Shown piece by piece: positions 13,701 to 24,385 of a stretch of DNA of 64,000 bases (positions within the stretch are counted from its first letter, which is position 1; every line of letters starts with the position of its first letter). A program made the translations under genes and the position numbers. The stretch lies in the NCBI GenBank assembly GCA_013397795.1, contig VZTJ01002466.1, positions 1,666,522-1,730,521 of the forward strand. Direction: 5' to 3'. The notes below the pieces were generated by a model that searched no databases, was not told where the DNA came from, and saw only the letters and a program-made list of their open reading frames with translations. The DNA comes from Orthonyx spaldingii. Taxonomy: Eukaryota > Chordata > Aves > Passeriformes > Orthonychidae.

Positions 13701-16700
13701 ATTCTGTTCACTGTATCAGTTCAAAGAGAGCATGGGTTTGGATTTTTTTTCTCAAATTCACCCTCCTATTCCCCTTGTGGCTTAAACCTTGAAAGTTGGA
13801 AACCAATGAAATTTTAAGGCACATGAAAAATACATGGAGGTAAAAGAAATCTACTTCAGCAACTTCTAATCAGCACCCCAGTGTTCTTTCTGTATAGTCA
13901 GTGCATTCATGTCGGTTATTTGATTTCTTTTTTTCATACAAAATCCCAGTCTTGTTAAAAAGAATACTTAAAGGCCACTTGCAGTTCAGAAATGGAAGTC
14001 AGCAGCTTCTAGGAGGACATCAATGTTTTGCCTCCTGAAGCTCCAGTCAGCTACAGCTGCCGCCAGAACCGGAGTGGACTCTTGCATTAAGGTAACAACT
14101 TCAAAATTAAATCCAAAGCACTTTGTATCTTTTTGCTTAATGCTTCACTTTCACTAAAGTTTCTGGGACCTGTTGTTCCAGTAACCTAAATTTCCATTGC
14201 AAGTTACATGAACTCCACTAGTTAAAGGCTGTGGGCAAGAGTATCTTCCTGGTTTTTCCTCATCCTAAGCTTTACAAAACCATTCTGACAGTCACAAGTT
14301 CTCAAGTTTTTAATTAGGATATCAAGAAATGCTACCATATCCTGAAAAAAACTGACAGAACTGTTCAACCCACCCTACATACATACAGAGGCTAAATATT
14401 CCCCTAAGGACAGTATCATAAGCATGTTCTGCTTTTCAAAATGAAAGTTAGAATCCCTAACCCTCTTCAAAGAGTGTTGTTCAGATCCATCATGATGAAA
14501 AGAAAAGCTGAAGATTTTTCTTCTTTTAATCTTTAATTTAAGCAAGTTAAAACATCTTTTATTTTGATTTGCTCTTGGGGAAAGACTACTAAATTTACTT
14601 GATTTACCAAACAGCTTAAGCACCATCTATACTTTTTTCCTACAACCCCAGTATTTTCAAGTTTAACAATACAATCCTTAGGACAAAAGTAGAAAAGTTC
14701 TTCCAATGCCAAGCAAGAGAAATAAAACACAGAAGCAGCACCTAGATACAAGGGGAGTGATGCTACTTTAGCACATTCACTTCTCTAGATTTTGGTATCT
14801 CCATTTAGCAAAATGCTTTAGTGGCACTTGGAATCTTTCACAGCCCAGCGCCAATCTTACAGCTTTGTGTGAGCCTTTAACCAAGCAAGAACACTTTTCT
14901 TTCCTTCACAGAACATACTCTACACATTCAGAGAAAGCAGTCTATACAACAGTTTCCCCACCTCTGCAGATAAGCTGACGATGAAGGTAAGTACGTAGAA
15001 AAGAAAAATATTTTAAAACATATGAAATGTCAATTAATACTTTCTGCCAAACAGATTAACTTATCACTCAAAGACTAAGCTGAATAGTGACTCAATATCC
15101 TCCTTCTGTAATGCAGAATGCTACGAAGACAACTGTCCAGTGTTATTTAAACAACAAGCATTAAAAAAGCATGACCAGCTTTACTTTTCTGAGAGATTCA
15201 TCTTAGAAAAGTAAGAAAATACTGCTTTGAAGGTGAAGATTTCACCAATTCTCACCTATGTAAGTTCAATGAATTACTATCATTTTTGTTTAGGTACATG
15301 CAAAAATACATTCTAGAAAAGAAATTAGAAACCCATGAAACTTAAGTGCAAAAAGCCTTCCCAGTGAAGCTTGAAGTGGCTATGAAGTTAACACTGACTT
15401 TTTTTCCCATTCCCCAGTCCCCCTGGCAATTTATATTTTGGAGACTCCAATAATGTGAGTTTTGCCATGCTATGCTTTTACAAACCACACACAGAGCAAT
15501 TACACGACATTTTCTCAGGCACAGGTGCCTCCGGTGTCTCAACTGAACAGCAGTAATGCCTTCACCATGCAACTCTTCTGTTTTGTTGGACAATACTACA
15601 AAAATCAAGACTGCCTAATAGAATAAGCCACCTTCTTCCAAGTGCAACACTCACTCTAGTTAAGGAAATAAAAGCTGAGGTTCCATAAAAAATGCCAAAC
15701 CTACTATTTTCTCTGTGATTTTCAAAATAATCTTTTTAAAATTCTACTTCAATGCTTCTCTCTGGAGCATCAGAAGAGCACATTTGTTTGAGTGCCTTTC
15801 AGAATTCTGCCGCAGTTGCAAGTGGCAACTATGGGGCAAGTCTGTCCCAAAGATTTAGCAGCAGTTCTTAATAATACTGTTTCCAAAGGCTGATTAGTGT
15901 CAATTTTTCCACTGAAGTGACCATCAGCTGTGCAATGCCGTAAGGACACTAGCATGTACTTGCAAACAAAGCTTAAACAAGCCGTTCAAGCAATATGCCA
16001 TAGCTAAGGGACACAGTGTCCTTTTGAAATGATGCTTCCTTCAACTGGCTGATTTCTCTTTCATTTTCTCTGTGCCCTTTCAAGAGAGGGCTACCACACA
16101 GTAACTCACCACAACACTTTCAGCATCCACTCCTTCCTACAAATTCTTTCTCTTAATGTATCTGCCAAGTTTTCTCCCGCTGCAGGAAGAGCCTCAGCTC
16201 TCACCAAGTGTTACTTTACTAACCAGGAATTACTGAACACACACTGTTAAAACTAATCCAAAAGCAAGACTGAAAACAGCACTGATAGGTTATAGTTACA
16301 GAAAACTACAGTGATACTTCTGTGCCCTACGCCTACTCAAGGGATTTAAAGCATAAAGTTTCAAAGAAAGCAAGCTATTTAAAATGCAAGCTCAGAATTT
16401 AAAATGGTATTTATTACAGCATTACATGATAGAGCCCTAAAGAGAAATACCCTGCTGAGTTGAAGACTTAGAAATCCATTAAGACCTGAACTTAAGTCTT
16501 CTATCCTTTTCAGTAACATTTAGGGTTCCACAGACTTTTGTCAAGTCTTATTACCATTCCAAAAAGTCAAGTTACTGCTCTGCCAACTGGCACAGAAATT
16601 AACTTGGTCTGAAACGCCTTAAAGTCTAAAACAAGACTTCTTAGGTGGTTTCACTCAATGTTCACTACCTACAATAATCTTTTAAAAAATTGTAGACATT

Positions 16701-17037
16701 TGGGTAACCTATAATCCCTTCTTTTCATGAGGATGAGATCAGCACCATATTGCAAATTTTAATTGTCTCTATAAATAATTTCATTCCTGGCTGCATGGGG
16801 CTACAACTTCAACATGAGAGGCAAAAAAACCCAACCCCATTGCATTCTAATTTCCAGCCTCGTGGCCAGGACTGCAAGTTAAACTTCAGAATTTTGAAGT
16901 CCAGAGGAGGGGAAGACTGGACCAGTGCATTTCAAAGAAAAAAATCTTGTACAAGTATTAACATCATTGCTTTCTGTTATGCCTTAAAAGGCATGCAGTT
17001 TCCCATAGTGAAAAACATCTGCAGGTGTTTCCTACAT

Positions 17038-17063
17038 TAAATAAATAAATAAATACATACATA
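17038..17063. repeat. (AAAT)n/(ACAT)n microsatellite
   Basis: Tandem AAAT units run into ATACATAC. Confidence 0.75.
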
Positions 17064-18447
17064 AAACCCATGGGGTTTCCAGACTTTGAATCTTTTTTCC
17101 ACAGACACTCTCATACATAAAAGATTCAGAATTATTCTTGTCTGCCTTCAGTATCTTCTCTCTCCAATTCCAATCTGGGCAACTAAATTCCCTAGTCAAT
17201 AACCAATGCATTAGGGATTAATTTATATTTATAACTTGCATTTTTGCATATTATAAATTTGCATTTTTGAAGTAGAGCATCCAAGCCAAGTGTAGCTGGT
17301 ACTCAGTTCAGCTATGTTAAAGTCCTTTGGGTTTTGTTCTCAAAGTAAGTAATACCTAAGTACAGCAGGAGGGCACACTGGACCAGGTAGTCACAGGAAA
17401 AAAAGTATGTGCCAATCTATGACTGAAGTCATATTAACACAACTGCACCTGGCACAACTACAGAGTAATTAAAGCAATCAAGCATTAATGGGTTGAGAAG
17501 AATAAAGCTGCAAGCTCAGGCTTCAATCACATGTTACTTGTATCAGAAAAATTTATCAACTTTTATATTGTAAATTACTCTAGAAGAGAGCCTTAGCTCT
17601 TACAGTACAGGCAAGCAGCCTGAAAAGATACATTTCGTTTTTTATGTTGATCATTAAGAAATGCAGACCTCTCATTAATGTTCCCTTTACCATCTCCTTT
17701 ATCAAACAAATGTCACTAAATACAGCGCTCAGTGAACAATTTTTTGCTATTTAGATGTGGCCTAAAGCTGTAACAAAGAGCCCATCATCAGCATCAAGTA
17801 CACACAGAGAAGGATCCTTTGATGAATGTTGGCTTGTCACAGGCAAAAGGAAGAACTGACACTTCACAGCCAGCTCACTGCACCTTCTACAGCTGTCCCT
17901 CACAGACAGGAAAAAACACCTCCATGCCATTACCCCTCAGAGCTGCCCTGCCCAGTGACAAATTCCTCCTTTGTAACAACCAGAAAGAGCAGAGAAAGAC
18001 AAACGTGGCCGATGGAAAACCCCAATGTTGTTGCAACTTCAGCAGGAACCCCCCTACCTGAAAGTGGGTCTGTTCCTGCCACCACCACAGCTTGATGTCT
18101 CTAAACTTTCCATCCTTTTCCAAGAAGTTTGGTGACAACAGCTGAAGCTGTCAAATGTAACCTACTACTTATTTTCTAGAAGACTTCACTTTCAGTTACT
18201 TGGACATCCAGCAAGTCTGTCAAGACAGCAGCAGAAGAAATAACATGAATTCAAATTCTGTAGTTCAAACCAGAGCTAAAGTTTGCAGCTGAGCTCTTAA
18301 GATTGGGGACTGGTCAATGTAGTTAGTAGATGGCAAAAATAACAACAGAACATGGAGAGCCCTGCTTCTGCAAATCACAGAAAGAAAGAGTTTTTTCACC
18401 AATATCTAACCGATGATTTTTGCCTTAATGAAACTTACGGTAATTGA

Positions 18448-18620
18448 AAACAAAAAAAACCCAAACCAACCAACAAAAAAAAAAAAAAAAAAAAAACAAC
18501 AAAAACAAACAACAAAAACCACAACCAAAACCAAAAAAACCCCAGAACAAAAAAAAAACCCCCCCCTGCACTCAAAAAATCCCAAAAATCACAAACAACC
18601 CCCCTTTTTCCCCCTGCACT
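18448..18620. repeat. A/C-only low-complexity tract
   Basis: Roughly 90 bases (about 18,448-18,541) contain only A and C on the plus strand, including a pure A run of about 22. They are followed by A-runs and C-runs with very few other bases. The short phrase CCCCTGCACT occurs twice, near 18,564 and 18,611. Apparent lysine/glutamine-rich or phenylalanine-rich ORFs in this tract are composition artefacts. Confidence 0.85.
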
Positions 18621-21600
18621 AAGTGTATCAGAAACACAAGACTTGGTTTCCACTATAGTTACATAAAAAAGCAGATAACATTGTATTTTCGCTATTTCTA
18701 TGGAAAGCACTAATTGTATAAGCACCCTGCTACAAAGATGCAAAAATGCACCCTGTGGAGGTAGTGGCTTATACTCCTTTCACAATGCATATGGTACTGA
18801 AATAATATCAACTTGTAGCAAGGCAAGCCTTGAGAAATATCTGTTACTCCCTTGTTTTCTGCTCTAACACAAAGGCTCAAACCAGTTACAATTACAATGG
18901 AAAATGCAATCACACCTGCACTAGCATTGCCTACAGCCACTGCATAAAGCACTACTTGGAGCTTTTAATCTATCAATTAGGTTACTCCCAAAAGAGAGAA
19001 ATGTGCAACACACAACTGAGGATTAGGGTTTTAGGCTTTGTTCTTCTAAAGGAGCATCGTGTACATTTACAGAATGGTTTGGGAAATAATGGGATTCACT
19101 TCAAAAACCCACAGCAGAAGTTAAATCTGTACAACAAAATCTTCTTTGATATAATGGTATCCAGTTAGAAATCCTGCCAATGGTCACTCAAGAAGGGAAT
19201 TCATCAACAGGGGTGGGTGACCTGACCTGGGATTCATTTTTGTAACAATCAGAATGCTTTTAGTACTGAAATAGCTATTCTAGAACATATTTCATAAACT
19301 CAGAAACTACTTTTTACTAAAAAAATTTCAAGTTTTCACCCTCCATCCCAACTGTGCTTTGTTGCCAAACTGCAAATCACATAGCCATTTCTCAAGCCTC
19401 ACCCAGGACAGGCCTGGGCATCATAAAAAGGCTTTAGAGATTTCTTCACGTTTAAAAGCATCTTTTGGCACAAGTGACAAGGGGTGGCCTCTGGTGTTCC
19501 AGTGCTCATTTTCAAGAAGGCCCAGTGGACACAGGCCAGAGACCGCTAGGCCATGTATTCCACCTCCTTACAGGCACACAAACTGCATCAACGCCTGGAA
19601 TCATCTCATTCAAAATGAAATACGATAAAGTTTTAAGAACATTCCAAGGAAACTAATCAATCCTCAAATCTCACTATTTGGCAGTTTCTGCTTGTGCACA
19701 CATACTTTATTTTACTCTCCTTTTTTACTCTCCTCCCCTTCATTAATCAAATCCCCACCATGCACTTCCCAGGCACTCTTCTCAGCCATTCTGCCAACAC
19801 ACGTAACAACATAAATCTCCCCTCCAGTGGAGTGTGTGACAGCTTCACTGGTCCATAAGGTTCTGTGCTGAGGTGCTTTTGGTATTCTTTTTCACAGCTG
19901 GCATGCAACATATCCCACAGATTCATCATTAAGCATTTCAAGTTTAAGAGGAAAAGATAAATCCATTCAACAGGATTAAGGGATGACTACATGAACTAAC
20001 AGCAAGAAGAAAAAAAAAAGTCAAAGGGTTAGGTGGGAGCTTTTCCACCTACTCCAAATCACATATACCATTTCAAACGTGCTTCTTGACATGTTATGGA
20101 AGCTATTAAATAATCAAGGGTCACGAAAAGTCTTGTATTCCGTAACAACAATTTTTTTGCCAATATTGTGTGAAGAGCTATTCCATAAACAGGCAAGTTT
20201 AAACCACATGTCTTCCCAGTATTTTCAACTCAGTCTGTCCCATTTCCTGAGAAGTATCCCAAACTAGCTATAAAGCTACATATAATATCCAAGAGTAGAA
20301 AAATATTTTACTTCAGTTGCTTAGTAGCATACAGTTTCTAAAACAGATGCTGGCACCCTGACACACTATAGAAACAATTAAACATGCTATGCAGAGCTTT
20401 CAACACGATGCTCGTGTTCTCTGCGTATCTGCTCCTTGATCTTTCAGGCTTACTTCCCACCCCAAAAATATCAGGATCACTACTTTCTCAAGTTCTTTGC
20501 TCTCTTCCTCCAACTTACCAAAACAAGAAGACACAAGCAAGATATTATTTCTCACTTACCGTACTTGTTTCATTATCATGAAAAGTTTTGCCAAAAACAA
20601 TGGCTTTACAATCTTGCTCTTAGGATAACCCAATCAGACATCTGGTCTTCTAGAACTTGGATGTGAGACATTAATTTGAGGTACCACAGTGTTCCTAAAC
20701 CTGGCACATGAGACAGCAGAGCACACAGCAAGCTGAAGGATGACAGGTGAAGATGCTCCTACAAAAGACTAATCTAGAGGGCAGGCAATGTGCTTAAGCC
20801 ATCCTACCTTAGCACAGAAATCCATCACTGTGCTCAGACCAGCACCTCTCTTCTGCCCAAGCACAAAAGCCATGGTTTCCATCACAGCTTCCAAAGGCCA
20901 CAAATTAACTCAGTTACCCGAGAAAAGTGAGTACAAAAGTCTTCCACCTACAAAGGTGTTGTGCAGCATGCTGGAACACTGCATACTAAAAGCTAAAAAA
21001 TGGCTTGTTGCAATAGAGTTACAAAGAGCAATCTAACTGTGGAGTTAAGTACAGACTTCAAGGCTTTTTAAGCACTTGGACAAAACAGGGCATTAATGGA
21101 CAGAAAGGAGAGGGGACCAGACAGTTTTTCACTTCTGGTCCCCCTTCTAACTGTCCCAATCCCTTTCTGGTTGGTTTTGAGGCAGCTCTTCAGCATTTCA
21201 CAGTACACGCATGTCAAGCTTGAGCTGAGTAAATAAGCAAAGATGCTGAGACATAACAAAAGAGTTCACTCTCTGAACATCTGTTAATACTAAAGCTACA
21301 TACACAAATTTCTGCTCTAATACTGCTAGATTCAGGTTCCATTCTACTAATTCACTTGAACTGCACTCTTGGAACACGATCTGATTCTCTGAGTGGTACA
21401 CAGGCTACAGCACCACCTCCCTTAAGTGCAAGACAGAGGCATTCTGAAGGAAAAACTCACTATTGCTCACTTCACCTACTCAGCAGAAGTGAGCAGTTTG
21501 CAGGCAGTATTGTGAAGAGACACATAAACTACTCAGGATCTTTAATTCCCTAAGGGAATAACGGCACGTTAATTTGTATTTTTAAAAAATCCAAAGCTGT

Positions 21601-22794
21601 TTCCATACAGATCTAACCTGCTCGTGAAGAAGCTGCAATGCACTACCCTACTTCAAGGTATTCCTGTTAAACAAGTTGCTTTTCTGGAATTTCTAAACGA
21701 CAACTTTCACTTAACTCAATGTTTTCCCTGTTCATTGTAAACAGACCTCATCAACAGTTGTTCTGGCCAAAACAGTATTTCCAAGCAGTTTCAGTAAGTA
21801 TGTTCCTTTAGTAACTCAAGAGGGTGCAGGATTCAATGACTATGCATTCTGCTTTTCACACTGAAAGCAGATAAGAAGGATCACTTGTGTTCAAATAATA
21901 TCATAGAAGGACAAAACATTTAATCTAAGTGAACCTAAACAAATACTTCAAAATACAAACTGTCAAGAAAAACATGCAGACTGGATATCACTTTTGCCTG
22001 GTGTCTCATTAACAATTTATATAATGAAAGGTAATTCTGCAGTGTTATTTTCTATTTTTAGAATTAAAAAACTCTTGCAAGCTTCAGTTAGTCCATGCCT
22101 TGCTACTGAAAACATAAATAACACAGAGCTAAGTAATCAGAGTCTTATTAGAATATCTGTTGCACTGGAAATAGACCAGGTAGTTCAAACAACTTCAGCA
22201 ATCTTTCTGGAACACTGAAACAGAGAGACTTCCCATCTTTCAGCATTCCATAAAGAAAAAACACACAGGTATTTGTGCAATCCAAAGACACACTACACTG
22301 TTAGTACATTTAGACACATTCCACTGAAGGACACTGCAAACCTAAGTAATACCACCAGGACTAATACAATCTTTCATTTCTAAGTCGTCAACATTCTCAA
22401 AGGATCCCTTCCAAAAGCTATCCACCTACTCCTAAGTTTTCTCCACTCAGAACACTTTTTTTAAAACAGCAACACACCCATTCAAAGTATCCCACTGTTC
22501 CGACTTAAACAATATTTATGCTGACAGAAATGATCTTTAGCCTCAATTGCGCTTATGTCATACAAGATAGACTCATATGACACTAAATAGACTAAAACAC
22601 TAATTCCCTCTTACACTTCGGAAAGTTCTTAGCAACGAGTACAAAACAAAACCAGAAAAACTGGCAGGTTCTAAGTCGGATTTTGCCAAACGTATTTAAC
22701 AGCAGTTAAAGCTTACCCAAACACTGCTATGCTCATAAAGCGTTACAATTCAAAGAAGCTGCCTCGTTAAAACACTCAAAACAACCCAACCGTC

Positions 22795-23720
22795 CCGTCA
22801 GAGAACCCCCGCGTGGGACCCGGGGGCAGAAGGGGAGGCGGCCAGGGAGGGCTCCCCGGCCCGGCCNNNNNNNNNNNNNNNNNNNNNNNNNNNNNNNNNN
22901 NNNNNNNNNNNNNNNNNNNNNNNNNNNNNNNNNNNNNNNNNNNNNNNNNNNNNNNNNNNNNNNNNNNNNNNNNNNNNNNNNNNNNNNNNNNNNNNNNNNN
23001 NNNNNNNNNNNNNNNNNNNNNNNNNNNNNNNNNNNNNNNNNNNNNNNNNNNNNNNNNNNNNNNNNNNNNNNNNNNNNNNNNNNNNNNNNNNNNNNNNNNN
23101 NNNNNNNNNNNNNNNNNNNNNNNNNNNNNNNNNNNNNNNNNNNNNNNNNNNNNNNNNNNNNNNNNNNNNNNNNNNNNNNNNNNNNNNNNNNNNNNNNNNN
23201 NNNNNNNNNNNNNNNNNNNNNNNNNNNNNNNNNNGCCGCCCGGCCAATGTCAGTCACTCGGCTCCGCGGCTGCGATAGGGTGGAACGCGGATGGGGGCGG
23301 GCTCTCGGCTTCCCGTTGGCCACTCAGCGCACGGGGCGGGCGCACCTCGATTCCCACCTTCCCGGCCTAGCAACAAGGCAGCGTCACGCTGACAGGCGTC
23401 TTCCTCGGCCAATAGAGAGAGCGGATTCCTTTTAAAAATAAACCCGTCCCGCCCAATCCGGTGCCGAGACGCTCGGAGCGGCAGTGGCGCCCGTTCCGCG
23501 GCTTCACCCGCCGCGCCTCGCCATTGGCCAGCGCGCGGGGCCACGCCCCCGGGGCGCGCGCGGGCGCCAAACTGCCTGACAACAGGGCGGCGGCGGCGCG
23601 CGGAGGAGCCGGGGGGGCCGTGGGGGGGGCAGATGGGTCCGGTGCCAGAGCTCCCGCCTGGGATGCGCGAGGTTGCGGGATCGGGGCCCGCCTCCTCCAC
23701 CAGCGGGACTTGCCTTTTTC
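22795..23720 (-). promoter_or_regulatory. PPP6R3: CpG-island promoter of PPP6R3 (interrupted by assembly gap)
   Basis: A very GC- and CpG-rich segment stands out sharply from the AT-rich flanks. It contains four CCAAT boxes (23,244-23,248, 23,409-23,413 and 23,453-23,457 on the plus strand; 23,527-23,523 on the minus strand). It also has GC boxes near 23,293 and 23,546, and an E2F-like TTTGGCGC at 23,571-23,564 (minus). It lies upstream of the PPP6R3 start exon, whose own leader is only six bases, so this is the natural place for the non-coding first exon and transcription start. This is inference: no exact start site or donor can be fixed because 368 bases are unknown. CCAAT boxes in both orientations and the island form would also allow divergent transcription. 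Confidence 0.75.
22867..23234. other. Assembly gap (368 N)
   Basis: A run of unknown bases inside the CpG island, probably a GC-rich sequencing dropout. It may hide the PPP6R3 first exon or its donor site. ORFs drawn across it are meaningless. Confidence 0.99.
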
Positions 23721-23795
23721 TGAGCCTGCCTCCGCGCAGGTGTCCGTGAGGCCTCCAACGCCGCCTGAGATCTGGCAGTGTGTGTTTTATAAAAG

Positions 23796-24385
23796 CATAG
23801 GATCGTTAAAGTTGGAAGTGACCTTTAAGGTCATCAAGTCCAGCCGTCAACCAACAACGCCACCTTGTTTGCCATTAAACTGTGTCCCCAAGTTCCACCT
23901 GCCTTTTGAACACTTTTAGGGATGTTGATTCTACCTCTTCTCTGGGAAGCCGGTTCTAATTCATGACCATTTTTCCAGTCAAGATATTTTTCCTAATATC
24001 CAATCTAAAACGTCCCCTAGCACAACTTCAGGCCATTTCTTCCTATCCTATCACTTGTTAGCTGGCAGAAGAGGCCAGCCCGCATCTGGTTACACCCTTC
24101 TTTCAGGCAGTGGTAGAGAGCGATAAGGTCTCCCCTGAGCCTCCTTTTCTCCAGGCCAATCATCCCCAGCTCCCTCAGCTGCTCCTCACAAGATTTGTGC
24201 TCCAGACCCTTCTCCATTGCCCTTCTCTGTACACGCTCCTGTAGCTCTAATATCTTTCCTCTAGTGAGGGGCCCAGAGCTGGACACAGCACTCGAGGTTT
24301 GGCCTGACCAGTGCCAAGTGCAGGGTGACAATCCCTGCCCTGCTCCTGTGGCCGCGCTATTGCTGATAGAGCCCGAAGTGCTCTG
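23796..24385 (-). mobile_element. CR1 LINE fragment, antisense to plus strand
   Basis: On the minus strand the sequence encodes recognisable CR1 C-terminal/3' phrases such as LQERVQRRAMEKGLEHKSCE and EKRRLRGDLIALYHCLKEG. It ends with the complement of CATAGGATCGTTAAAGTTGG at 23,796. The 5' limit is approximate; a frame stays open to 24,655 but CR1 likeness fades near 24,385. The 3' end is only about 75 bases outside the CpG island, so the element landed immediately upstream of the presumed PPP6R3 promoter. Confidence 0.9.

Larger units (their letters stand above)
1533..22794 (-). other. PPP6R3: PPP6R3 long first (5' UTR) intron
   Basis: About 21 kb of AT-rich sequence with no recognisable coding exon of a known gene. 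It contains CR1 fragments, a GC-rich block and an A/C-only tract, listed separately, and one plus-strand exon-like segment described in the findings. The intervening stretches hold only short unsupported ORFs. Its upstream limit is approximate because the donor of the non-coding first exon cannot be located, possibly because of the assembly gap. Confidence 0.7.

Noticed and set aside
18413..18743. Lysine/proline-rich and phenylalanine-rich ORFs
   Set aside because: Produced by the A/C-only low-complexity tract.
22733..23370. Long ORFs of 149-196 codons on both strands at the CpG island
   Set aside because: Most of their length is the run of Ns, and the rest is CpG-island composition.
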